From contig JBBIMA010000045.1 in NCBI GenBank assembly GCA_037444625.1, positions 1 through 32,356 on the forward strand: 32,356 bases of DNA, given 5' to 3'. Position numbers and translations under genes: made by a program. This document shows positions 16,179 through 23,903 of this stretch, one piece after another. This stretch comes from DTHT01 sp037444625. GTDB lineage: Bacteria; Acidobacteriota; Terriglobia; Bryobacterales; Bryobacteraceae. The notes under the pieces are model-generated. The model did no database searches. It saw only the letters and a program-made list of their open reading frames with translations, and was not told where the DNA came from. Position 1 is the stretch's first letter, and every line of letters starts with the position of its first letter.

Positions 16179-17980
16179 GCCCGCAAGACCTCCTTTCGCT
16201 GCTCGCTGGAGACCACCAACTGCACGAAGCTGTTCATGCTGACGTACAGCCCCAGAAAGCTCTCCAGCACGCTGGCGAACAGATACGCCCCGCCGCCCTC
16301 GAACTGCTCCTCGTCCAGGGTCAGATGCACCCGCACGCCCCGGGCGAAGCTGATGCCGTAGTCCGAGCGCACCCGGGCGAAATGCTTCTCGCTGCGCAGT
16401 TGGCTGATGCCCCCGATCTGCTTGTCCAGGTAAGCGGAATCGGCGAAATTGTACAGGCGCAGAATCTCTTGCAGCGCCTCCCGGCCCTCCTCGATCAGCG
16501 ACAGATAGTTCAGCGAGAGATGGGAAATCAGCCGCCAGAAGGCCCGCTGGCCCCCGGGCGGGCGGATCGTGGCGGTCGGCTTGCGCAGGCAGGTGATCTT
16601 CTGGATCGCCGAGACCCCCTCCATCTCGAAGTCGCCCAGCTCACTGCCGAAGGGCAGGCGGGCGGGCAGGTCGCGGTTGGTGCAGGTGCAGCGCACCGTG
16701 AGCGTGTCCACCGAAGGCCGCATGGGCCGGCCGGACAGATCCACCAGCGCCAGATAGACGTCGCCGCCGTCCTCTCCCGCCTGCTCGAGGACCCGCCGCT
16801 TGGTCAGCCAGAAGGTCTGCCGCCTGTCCCGCCGGGCCGAGTGCCGGAAGGCGTAAAAGGGCTCGAAGCGAATCACCTCGGGCGATTGCGGGCTGGAGCT
16901 GACCACCTCGTCCACCGAAAAGATCTCGGTGGCCCGCCGCCGCCGCACGTCGGCGATGACCGGGTATTCGTAGCGGGTCTGATCCAGCAGAATGGGCTCG
17001 GCCGTCTGCGGGAACAGGTTGATCACCGGCGTGGTCCAGGGGCGGAAGGTCTTTTCCGAAACGCCCAGCTCGAGGGTCTGGTGGCGTTCCGGCCGCTCGA
17101 AGGGCGCGATCAGAAACAGGATCTCGGCCGCCTCCTTGAAGCGCGCCGCCGCCAGCGCTTCCAGGCCCCCCAGCTCCAGGAACAGGAACTTCTCCGGGAA
17201 GGCGAAGTACTCCTGGAGCAGGCGGTAGCCCAAGAACGACCGGCGCGGGTAAGGCAGCACGCCCTCCTCCCGTTCGAAACCCACCGGGCGCAGCGCCTGC
17301 GGCCGCAAAACCACCGGCTTCAGCCGCGTGTTGGGCGTGGGGTCCCGCACCAGGATCTCCACCGTGTTGTTCAAAAGCAGCTCGTACAGCGCGAAGACCA
17401 CCGGGCTCTCTCCGTTCAGATAGAAGCGCAGGGCCGGAAGAGCCAGTTTCTCCAGGCTGACGTCGGGCAGGCAGCGCAACTCCAGCCGCAACACGGCCGC
17501 GGCCGAAGACCGCAGCGGAGGGCGCAGGCGGTCGGGGGTCGTCCACTGCCCGGCCGTCACCCGCAGCGGCCAGAGGGTCAGATCGTAGCAGGTGCGGAAC
17601 TTGCACGGGAAACCGTCCACCGGGCGCGAATACAGCATCGTGTCGCGGGGGATCTTCAGCCCGGTGGTCAGCTTGCCCTGCTCGGGATCGAGCTGGAACT
17701 CGACCACCGACATCGAGGGAATGGGGCGCAGGTAATGCGGATACAGCACCCCCAGCAACGCCTCGGTGATCTCCGGGAATTCGTCGTCAATCTTCAGATG
17801 CACGCGCGCGGCCAGGAAGGCGAAGGCTTCGATCAGACGCTCGACGTGCGGGTCCTCGCAGCGGTCCGGCTCGAGCACCAGCCGGGAGGCGATCTTGGGA
17901 TACTTCTCGGCGAACTCCGCCCCCAACTGGCGCAGGAAGGTCAGCTCGCGCGTGTAGTAGCCTAGCAGCTCATCCCGCAC
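16142..17980 (-). CDS. tssF: T6SS baseplate protein TssF
   Basis: TssF is the largest wedge component of the T6SS baseplate. The 612-residue protein is typical in length and begins with the family signature YYTRELTFLRQLGAEFAEKYPKI (split here: residues 8-20 and 21-30), then DPHVERLIEAFAFLAARVHLK near 42-63 and LLGVLYPHYLRPIPSM near 74-89. The C-terminus has GVRVHLTLDEEQFEGGGAYL, another TssF landmark. Its start overlaps the tssE end by 11 bases and its end overlaps the tssG start by 37 bases. Confidence 0.96.
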   Translation of the reverse strand: MRDELLGYYTRELTFLRQLGAEFAEKYPKIASRLVLEPDRCEDPHVERLIEAFAFLAARVHLKIDDEFPEITEALLGVLYPHYLRPIPSMSVVEFQLDPEQGKLTTGLKIPRDTMLYSRPVDGFPCKFRTCYDLTLWPLRVTAGQWTTPDRLRPPLRSSAAAVLRLELRCLPDVSLEKLALPALRFYLNGESPVVFALYELLLNNTVEILVRDPTPNTRLKPVVLRPQALRPVGFEREEGVLPYPRRSFLGYRLLQEYFAFPEKFLFLELGGLEALAAARFKEAAEILFLIAPFERPERHQTLELGVSEKTFRPWTTPVINLFPQTAEPILLDQTRYEYPVIADVRRRRATEIFSVDEVVSSSPQSPEVIRFEPFYAFRHSARRDRRQTFWLTKRRVLEQAGEDGGDVYLALVDLSGRPMRPSVDTLTVRCTCTNRDLPARLPFGSELGDFEMEGVSAIQKITCLRKPTATIRPPGGQRAFWRLISHLSLNYLSLIEEGREALQEILRLYNFADSAYLDKQIGGISQLRSEKHFARVRSDYGISFARGVRVHLTLDEEQFEGGGAYLFASVLESFLGLYVSMNSFVQLVVSSEQRKEVLRAWPPRAGRQILL

Positions 17981-18467
17981 CGGGCTCTCCCCTGACCTGG
18001 TACTGGCCGCTGGAAAGCTCCAGCACAGTGTCGAAGCTGACGCGCTCGGGCGCCGGATCTATCCGCAGCAGCCCCTCGATGACGAAGCGCAACATGCGCG
18101 CGTGCTCGCTGAGCGGCTCCATCCTCACCCGCACGCCGGCCAGGCGCGGCTCAAACTTGGCGATCGTGGACTCCAGCATCTTGGTGATCTTCTGCTGGTC
18201 GCGCGTGGAACGCAAGCTCAGCCCGGTGAAATCCGGCAGCCCGTAATAGTACAGCGAGCGCTCCAGCTCGGGCGCCGGCCCGGGCAACTCCTCAGGCGTG
18301 CGTCGCGTGTTGAGCAGCCATTCCAGGTCCCGCTTCAGCGCCGCCTTCAGCCGGCGCAGCGACTGGGCGCGGGTCAAGGGCGCCTCCTGCTGGTTCTTGG
18401 GCTCCAAGTCAATCAGGCGGTCCAGCACCGACAGCGTGATCGGGCCTTCCGCATCCCCTCTCGCCAT
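17970..18467 (-). CDS. tssE: T6SS baseplate protein TssE (gp25-like)
   Basis: TssE is the gp25/lysozyme-like wedge protein that starts sheath polymerisation. The 165-residue product has an N-terminal SVLDRLID motif, a run of Arg/Leu helices with LKRDLEWLLNTRR near 44-56, the conserved YYGLPDFTGLSL near 74-85 and a C-terminal LRFVIEGLLRIDP segment followed by a beta hairpin (ELSSGQYQV). Length is normal. It lies 75 bases after tssA, the gap holding no other gene, and overlaps tssF by 11 bases. Confidence 0.95.
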   Translation of the reverse strand: MARGDAEGPITLSVLDRLIDLEPKNQQEAPLTRAQSLRRLKAALKRDLEWLLNTRRTPEELPGPAPELERSLYYYGLPDFTGLSLRSTRDQQKITKMLESTIAKFEPRLAGVRVRMEPLSEHARMLRFVIEGLLRIDPAPERVSFDTVLELSSGQYQVRGEPGAG

Positions 18468-18542
18468 AGCCTACAACGCCCAGGGCGGTCCGTGCCGCTC
18501 GCCCTTGCTCTCCCGGATCCGGCTTCCATCCCCCACGGCGGC

Positions 18543-20348
18543 TCACCTCGAACAGGCCAGCGCCTGCATCGGATCCAGGCGGCAAATCCGGGCGTAGATC
18601 CGCTGCTTCTCCTCGCTGTCCCGGTCCAGTTTCGACAGGCAGCGGAACAGCAGCGTCAGCGGATGCGCCACTACTTCGGGCGCTTCCCATTCTTCCAGCT
18701 TGCGTTGCTCGATCTCCTGCGCCAGCTCCTCCAGGATGGGCCAGGCCACCGATTCGTAGCCCGCCGCCATGCAGACTTCCGCCAACTGGATGCGGCGCTG
18801 GAAGCGCGCCCGGCCGGAGCGCTCCTGGGCGCTCTCCCGAGCCAGGATCTCGACGGCGTCCTTGCGCCGGCCGGCGCGCAGCGCCTCCAGGGCCAGCTCG
18901 TAGGCATCCGGCGGCCGGGGCTCCCCCTCACCCTCGGGCGCCGGCGGCGGCGCCTCCCAGGCGGCGGGCGGGGGCGGCTCGGCCTCTTGCGGCTTGGGCA
19001 GCACTTCCTCCTGAAGCCAGGCCTGCGTCTCGGCGTTGGCGGTGGGCGTGTCGTCGCTCAGCGTCCAGTTGGGCAGCTCCGGGTAGTCGGCCAGCAGGCC
19101 GCGCAGTTCGCTGCGCAGCGCGGCCGCCGGGGCCTCGTAGCCCAGCTCGCTGAGCGCCCGAATGGCGTAGCGCTGCAAGTCCAGCCAGGCGCGGCCGCAG
19201 GGCAGTCCGGCGGCTTCCTCGGCTGTTTCCAGGACCTCCTGCCAAGAGCCGTCGGCCGCCAGTCGTTTCAACTGCTGGCGGGTCTCGGTCGAGGGCGCCT
19301 CCAGCACGGAATAATCCGGACTGGAGCCCGCCGCCCGCAACTCGCCCCAGCGCAAGGCGCGCAGCAGCAGGTAGGGGGCGGGGCTGTAAGGGTCTTCGCG
19401 GCGCAGGTAACGCGCCGCCGCGATCACCCGCTGGCAGGCGTCCTCGCGATCCTCGGGCTCGGCCGCCAGGGCCTTCCGCCTTGCCGGCGGCCGCTCCGCC
19501 GCCACCGGGGCCGCCTCCTCAGCCGCCCAGGCTGCTTCCTCCCCTGCTTCGACTTCGGCCGCGGGTTCCGGCGCCGGCGCCTCCAGATCCAGCTTCCGCT
19601 GGAGCAGGATGCGCACCGTCTGCGCCACCTCTTCCAGCGTCGTGCGCAGCCCGGCGAAGCTGGGCGCGAAGTCCCCGAACTTCTCCTGCGCCGTCTGGTT
19701 GAGCAACTCGAGAGACTCGCGGGCGGCCTCCAGTTGCTCGGCCGCTTGCTCGTAGAACGACTTGGGCGTGGCCTGGAAGCCGGCGTCGAACTGCTCCGGC
19801 GTGAGCTTGCCTTCGGCTATCGCCGTTTCCCGCTGCGCCCGGCGAGTCTCGCTGGCGGCGCACTCCTCCTCGCTGGGCACCGAACGGGATTGCTTGTATT
19901 GGAACCAATCCAGCCGGGTGCGGGTCAGCGGGACTCGCTTGATGGTGGCGTCCAACTGGCTGCCCACCCACTCCAGCGGCATGGCCCGCAGCTCCGCGTC
20001 GCCGTCTTCCAGCTCTGGGTACAGCCCGTCCCAGAAGTTCTCCAGCAGGCCGCGCAACAGGTCCAAGCCGGGCTGGAGGGCGGCGAAGCCTTCGGTGTTG
20101 ATCAAGGCCTCCATCAACCAGGCGGCCAGTTGCAGATCTTTGCTCCGGGAGGCTAGAGCGTCGCCGGCCAGCTTGATGACCAGCAGCCAGTTCGCCTTCT
20201 TACCCGGCGTCTGCCAGTCGCCTTCGGTGACCGCTTCTTCCTCCCGGCGCGCCTCTTTGATCTGGTCGTAGAGAGGCGCGTAGCGAAGGTTTTCCCCCGC
20301 CGGATTCGCGCCCGGGATGGGATTCAATAAGTCTGCGCGCAGGGGCAT
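18543..20348 (-). CDS. tssA: T6SS protein TssA, VasJ-like C-terminal type
   Basis: TssA caps and guides polymerisation of sheath and tube and docks on the baseplate. This 601-residue version starts with the ImpA-N domain (NPIPGANPAGENLRY near 8-22; WLMEALINTEGFAAL near 76-90; FWDGLYPELEDGDAELR near 107-123). The middle holds a long acidic Ala/Glu/Pro linker (about 255-285). The C-terminal half has YLRREDPYSPAPYLLLRAL and ends in IYARICRLDPMQAL, the ending seen in VasJ-type TssA proteins. A second Pro/Glu-rich linker lies near 443-475. It follows tagJ by 36 bases. Confidence 0.93.
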   Translation of the reverse strand: MPLRADLLNPIPGANPAGENLRYAPLYDQIKEARREEEAVTEGDWQTPGKKANWLLVIKLAGDALASRSKDLQLAAWLMEALINTEGFAALQPGLDLLRGLLENFWDGLYPELEDGDAELRAMPLEWVGSQLDATIKRVPLTRTRLDWFQYKQSRSVPSEEECAASETRRAQRETAIAEGKLTPEQFDAGFQATPKSFYEQAAEQLEAARESLELLNQTAQEKFGDFAPSFAGLRTTLEEVAQTVRILLQRKLDLEAPAPEPAAEVEAGEEAAWAAEEAAPVAAERPPARRKALAAEPEDREDACQRVIAAARYLRREDPYSPAPYLLLRALRWGELRAAGSSPDYSVLEAPSTETRQQLKRLAADGSWQEVLETAEEAAGLPCGRAWLDLQRYAIRALSELGYEAPAAALRSELRGLLADYPELPNWTLSDDTPTANAETQAWLQEEVLPKPQEAEPPPPAAWEAPPPAPEGEGEPRPPDAYELALEALRAGRRKDAVEILARESAQERSGRARFQRRIQLAEVCMAAGYESVAWPILEELAQEIEQRKLEEWEAPEVVAHPLTLLFRCLSKLDRDSEEKQRIYARICRLDPMQALACSR

Positions 20349-20384
20349 CCTTTCAGCACTCCCGTCGGCCCCTGGGCGGGGCCG

Positions 20385-21086
20385 TTAGGCCTCGGCGATC
20401 TCCAGGGAACGCACTTCCAGCAACGGAAATTCCTCCCCGTCCACCAACAGCATCTTCTGACCGAAAGGAACCTCGTTGCCCTCCTGATCCAGCTCCCAGA
20501 CCGTCACTCGCCCCAGGCGCACTTCGTCGTCGGCGTGTCGCCAGGAGAAGGGCGAGAGAACCGGCAGCAGCACTTCGCCGATGTCCCGGTGCTTCATCGC
20601 CGGGCCCGCCCGAACCATGGCCGGCAGCCACAGCAGATCCCGCAGGCGCCGCGGCGGCGCGACCTGGACGGAGGCCAAATGGGCCAGCGGCAGCCACAGA
20701 TAGCCGCCCGCGGCCAGAACCTCCAGGCGGGGCCCGATGCGAGGATCGGCGTCCGTCAAGGACTGAAAAGGCTTCCCGTTGAGCACGCCGGCCACCGGCT
20801 TGGCTTCCCCCGTCGAGGGGAACTCACCCCGGGCGAAGACCTCCTGGCGGGTCTTTTCGGCGAAAATCGCCCCGCGGTACAGCAGGGCGCCCGCCTCGGA
20901 TGCCGGCGAGTCCCTGGCCAGCACCTCCAGTTGCTTCTCGGCGCGATCGTACTGGCCGGCGAAGCACAACAGCTCGAACAGGAAGGTGCGGCGCTTGGCG
21001 TCGGTGGGGTTGTCCCTCAACTCGGCGCTCAGCGCCTGCACCGCCTCCTCGAGCTTGCCGGCCTGGAAGAGTTCTCTGGCGGTCAT
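20385..21086 (-). CDS. tagJ: T6SS accessory protein TagJ (ImpE family)
   Basis: TagJ/ImpE proteins are accessory factors found in only part of T6SS clusters; in Pseudomonas aeruginosa TagJ binds the sheath protein TssB and is thought to aid ClpV recruitment. The 233-residue product has an N-terminal TPR-like helical half (LFQAGKLEEAVQALSAELRD near 5-24; LFELLCFAGQYDRAEKQLEV near 36-55) and a C-terminal ImpE beta-rich half (RDLLWLPAMVR near 149-159; VLLPVLSPFSW). It is a little shorter than the commonly seen 260-280 residues. It lies 90 bases after hcp, behind a strong hairpin. Confidence 0.9.
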   Translation of the reverse strand: MTARELFQAGKLEEAVQALSAELRDNPTDAKRRTFLFELLCFAGQYDRAEKQLEVLARDSPASEAGALLYRGAIFAEKTRQEVFARGEFPSTGEAKPVAGVLNGKPFQSLTDADPRIGPRLEVLAAGGYLWLPLAHLASVQVAPPRRLRDLLWLPAMVRAGPAMKHRDIGEVLLPVLSPFSWRHADDEVRLGRVTVWELDQEGNEVPFGQKMLLVDGEEFPLLEVRSLEIAEA

Positions 21087-21129
21087 GGCCGCAGGCCCTT
21101 GCGATTCGCCGGCCGGCCGCCGGGGCAGA

Positions 21130-21149
21130 GGGGCCGGGCTGCCGGCCCC
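21130..21149 (-). other. Strong hairpin after hcp (possible attenuator or mRNA stabiliser)
   Basis: GGGGCCGG and CCGGCCCC form a perfect 8-pair stem with a 4-base loop 27 bases downstream of the hcp stop, within the 90-base gap before tagJ. There is no U-run after it on the minus strand, so it is not a standard terminator. Placed after the most heavily needed structural gene, it could protect the hcp mRNA or reduce downstream transcription. Confidence 0.45.
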
Positions 21150-21176
21150 GAAGCCGCTCCCGCCGGCCGCTGTCGG

Positions 21177-21665
21177 CTAGCCGCCCTTCACCTGCTTGAG
21201 GTCGTAGTGGGCCTTGATGGCGCCGCCCAGGGTTCCGTCCGGCTTCTGCTCCCGATACTCGAACTCGATCTTGCTGAAATTCAGCGAGATCTGGTCCATC
21301 GGCAGCATGTCCGAGCCGCCCGAGCCGCTGGTCTGGAAGCTGGAAACCAGAATGTCGCTGAAGGTGACCTTCAGGTACTCCTGCTGATCCTTGCCCGCCT
21401 TGCGGCACGTCAGAATGGCATTCTTGATGTGATCGCCGCGGGCGCAGGCCAGAAACAGCTTGGGACTGGCCTTGTTGATCTTCATCACGAAGTTGAAGTC
21501 CTGCATCTGGATCTTGCCGGCGCCCATGCCGCCGCCGTGCGAAGCCGTGCCGGTCTGCACCTCGCCGAACGACCAAGACTCCAGTTCGATCTCACCCTTG
21601 TGCTTGGAATCCTGACTTTCCCCTTCGATCCCGTCAATCTTGAGGAAATAATCAACCGCCGCCAT
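21177..21665 (-). CDS. hcp: T6SS tube protein Hcp (TssD)
   Basis: Hcp hexamers stack into the tube that is thrown out by sheath contraction. The product has 162 residues from ATG 21665, chosen because GGGAGGAG lies about 10 bases upstream and because MAAVDYFLKIDGIEGES is the usual Hcp beginning; the frame stays open 25 codons further but adds an unlikely Arg-rich head. Visible parts are ELESWSFGEVQTG near 28-40, FNFVMKINKASPKLF near 58-72, a short helix (GDHIKNAILTCRKAG) and closing strands (DQISLNFSKIEFEY). It lies 82 bases after tssC, behind an imperfect hairpin. Confidence 0.96.
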   Translation of the reverse strand: MAAVDYFLKIDGIEGESQDSKHKGEIELESWSFGEVQTGTASHGGGMGAGKIQMQDFNFVMKINKASPKLFLACARGDHIKNAILTCRKAGKDQQEYLKVTFSDILVSSFQTSGSGGSDMLPMDQISLNFSKIEFEYREQKPDGTLGGAIKAHYDLKQVKGG

Positions 21666-21707
21666 AGGCGTTCTGCTCCTCCCTTCGAATTGGCACCACG
21701 TTCCCTT

Positions 21708-21737
21708 CCGGCGGGACCGGCCTGGGCCGACCGCCGG
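21708..21737 (-). other. Imperfect hairpin between tssC and hcp
   Basis: CCGGCGG and CCGCCGG (21708-21714 and 21731-21737) form the outer stem, and CGGC/GCCG (21718-21721 and 21726-21729) an inner stem with a 4-base loop. It starts about 10 bases after the tssC stop. Together with the hairpin after hcp, it brackets the hcp message. No U-run follows on the minus strand. Confidence 0.35.
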
Positions 21738-21747
21738 CAAAACTCAC

Positions 21748-23238
21748 TTACTTCCTGGCGGACTGCGGCAGCTCGGCCACCAGCCGCAAGGAGACCGTCA
21801 ACTCATCAAGCTGGAAATGGGGGCGCAGATAGGCGATCGCCCGGTAAGCGCCCGGTTTGCCCGGGACTTCCGTCACTTCCACCCGCGCCTCGCGCAGCGG
21901 ATACTGCGCCTTGGTGGCCGGGCTGGCCTGGTCGTCCTCGGTCACGTAATTCATGATCCACTGGTTGAGGAACCGCTCGCAATCGGCCCGCGACATGAAG
22001 CTGCCGATCTTGTCGCGCATCATGGACTTCAGGTAGTGCGCGAAGCGGGAGACCGCCAGGATGTAGGGCAGTTGGGCCGACAACCGGGCGTTGGCCGTGG
22101 CGGATTCCTTGTCGTAGACCTTGGGCTTGTTGCAGGACTGCACGCTGAAGAAGGCCGCGTAGTCGGTTCCTTTGCAGTGCACCAAGGGCACGAACCCCAG
22201 ATCGGCCAGCTCCTTCTCCCGCCGGTCGCTGATGGCGATTTCGGTCGGGCACTTCAAGGCCACGTCGCCCTCGTCGGTCCGGAAGTTGTGCACCGGCAGG
22301 CCCTCGACCAGGCCGCCGCCCTCCACGCCCCGGATGGCGGCGCACCAGCCGTAGGCGGCGAAGGCCTGGGTCAGCTTGGCCCCCAGCGCGTAAGCGGCGT
22401 TGCCCCAGAGATACTTCGTGTGATCGCTGCCGTCCACGCCTTCTTCGTAGTTGAAGGCGTCCACCGGCTTGGTATCCCGGCCGTAAGGCAGCCGCATCAG
22501 CACATGCGGCAGGCACAGCGCCACGTAGCGGGAATCCTCGCTCTGCCGGAACGACTTCCACTTGGCGAACTCGGTGGACTCGAAGATCTTGGCCAGATCC
22601 CGCGGGGCGCCCAGGTTGGTGTAGCTGTCCAGGTTCAGCAGGTCCGGCGCCGCCGCCGCGATGAACGGGGCGTGGGCGGCCGCCGCCACCTGGGACATCT
22701 TCTCCAGCAGCTCGATGTCCTCGGGGTGCTTGCCGATCTCGTAATCTCCGATCAGCGCGCCGAACGGCTCGCCGCCGAAGACCCCGAACTCCTCCTCGTA
22801 GACCTTCTTGAAGATGGCGCTTTGATCGAATTCGGGAGCGCGCTGCAGGTCGCGCAGCAGCTCCTTCTTCGAGCAGTTCAGCACCCGGATCTTCAGCATC
22901 ACGCTGGTCTCGGTCTGGTCCAGCAGATAGCGCAGGCCCCGCCAGGTGGCCTCCAGGCGCTGAAAACTCGGGTGGTGCATGATCTCGTTCAACTGGATCG
23001 AGATCAGGTGGTCAATCTGAGCGATGCGCGCGTTGATCATCGCTTCGGCGTCGCGCGACACCGTCATCTCGCCTTCCAGCACTTGGGCCACGAACTGTTT
23101 GATCAGATCGCGCCCCCGCGCCTGGGCGGCGGCGTCCGTGCCGAAGCGCCCTTCCTCCACGATCTGGTCCAGCAATCCCCGCTCGGCCTTGACCTCCTCG
23201 GCGGCCTGCGGCATGGCAGCCTTTTGCGGATCGCTCAT
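21748..23238 (-). CDS. tssC: T6SS sheath protein TssC (VipB)
   Basis: TssC is the large sheath subunit that polymerises with TssB around the Hcp tube. The 496-residue product has the expected length and landmarks: IDHLISIQLNEIMHHPSFQR near 73-92, ATWRGLRYLLDQTE near 95-108, IGDYEIGKHPEDIELLEKM near 162-180, FIAAAAPDLLNLDSY near 192-206 and a C-terminal sheath core with YVTEDDQASPATKAQYPL near 438-455. It starts 1 base after the tssB stop, so equal translation of the two sheath proteins is likely. Confidence 0.97.
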   Translation of the reverse strand: MSDPQKAAMPQAAEEVKAERGLLDQIVEEGRFGTDAAAQARGRDLIKQFVAQVLEGEMTVSRDAEAMINARIAQIDHLISIQLNEIMHHPSFQRLEATWRGLRYLLDQTETSVMLKIRVLNCSKKELLRDLQRAPEFDQSAIFKKVYEEEFGVFGGEPFGALIGDYEIGKHPEDIELLEKMSQVAAAAHAPFIAAAAPDLLNLDSYTNLGAPRDLAKIFESTEFAKWKSFRQSEDSRYVALCLPHVLMRLPYGRDTKPVDAFNYEEGVDGSDHTKYLWGNAAYALGAKLTQAFAAYGWCAAIRGVEGGGLVEGLPVHNFRTDEGDVALKCPTEIAISDRREKELADLGFVPLVHCKGTDYAAFFSVQSCNKPKVYDKESATANARLSAQLPYILAVSRFAHYLKSMMRDKIGSFMSRADCERFLNQWIMNYVTEDDQASPATKAQYPLREARVEVTEVPGKPGAYRAIAYLRPHFQLDELTVSLRLVAELPQSARK

Positions 23239-23239
23239 G

Positions 23240-23758
23240 CTAGCTCTCCTTGCCCTCTCCTTCCAGCTCGGCGCGCAACTTTTCCAGTTGCTCGGTGTTG
23301 GTCACCGCCTTCATGAGCAACTCATCCAGCTTTTCGTTGGTTTGCAGGCTGCCCCGAAGGTCGGACAGTTTGGTGCGCAGCTCCAGCAGCTCCCGCAAGG
23401 GGCGGACCTGCCGCGCTACCTGCTCGGGTTCGAAGTCTTCCAGGCTCTTGAAGCGCAGATCCACCTTGAGCTGGCCGGCGTCGGGCTCGTCGCTCAACTT
23501 GTTCTCCACCGAGAACGACAGGTGGGGCTTCATGCTCTCCAGCACGGCGTCGAAGTTGTCCGGGGTCACCTCGACGAACCGGCGGTCTTTCAGCCTGGGC
23601 AGGGGTTGTTCTGGCTGGCCGCTCAGGTCGGCCATCACCCCCAATACGAACGGCAACTCTTTCATCTCGATGGCGTCGCCTACCTCGACGTCATAGGTCA
23701 CGTGGACGCGGGGCGGTCGTACCCGTTCCAGCTTCTTGTGGATGCTCTCCTTGGCCAT
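23240..23758 (-). CDS. tssB: T6SS sheath protein TssB (VipA)
   Basis: TssB is the small sheath subunit and contributes the handshake strands that join sheath rings; with TssC it binds ClpV. The 172-residue protein begins with SIHKKLERVRPPRVHVTYDV, the TssB signature, then KELPFVLGVMADLSG near 34-48 and FVEVTPDNFDAVLESMKP near 62-79. It ends in a Glu/Lys-rich coiled helix. GGAGG lies a few bases before the ATG. It is the first gene of the T6SS block, 145 bases after the preceding glycosyltransferase, the widest gap in 24 kb of minus-strand genes. Confidence 0.97.
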   Translation of the reverse strand: MAKESIHKKLERVRPPRVHVTYDVEVGDAIEMKELPFVLGVMADLSGQPEQPLPRLKDRRFVEVTPDNFDAVLESMKPHLSFSVENKLSDEPDAGQLKVDLRFKSLEDFEPEQVARQVRPLRELLELRTKLSDLRGSLQTNEKLDELLMKAVTNTEQLEKLRAELEGEGKES

Positions 23759-23807
23759 TTGCCCTCCGTAACGGTCGCTCAGTCTCCCAGCGAGAGGCCG
23801 GACACGG

Positions 23808-23863
23808 ATTAAAGTTTATCAGAAAACCGGCGCAGGGCCCAGAGGAGACGGAAGTTTTTTTTT
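23808..23863 (-). promoter_or_regulatory. Candidate T6SS promoter region before tssB (AT-rich patch and A9 tract)
   Basis: Read on the minus strand, a run of nine A at 23863-23855 is followed about 37 bases later by TGATAAACTTTAAT (23821-23808), which contains TAAACT and TTTAAT as possible -10 elements. In DNA this GC-rich the AT content stands out. The A-tract is at about the distance of an UP element. No good -35 hexamer and no sigma-54 GG/GC pair was found, so the exact start is uncertain. The mRNA leader would be about 45-55 bases. Confidence 0.4.
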
Positions 23864-23903
23864 GCGGACGTCGCCCTCAGGTGTTCGACCTGGCCAAGCC
23901 CGT

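Noticed and set aside
18102..20156. 684-codon open frame on the plus strand opposite tssA and tssE
   Set aside because: Low-complexity Gly/Arg/Gln product without domains; an antisense shadow of tssA and the 3' part of tssE.
21666..21740. 25-codon upstream extension of Hcp
   Set aside because: The head is Arg-rich and unlike Hcp, and a strong Shine-Dalgarno sits just before ATG 21665.
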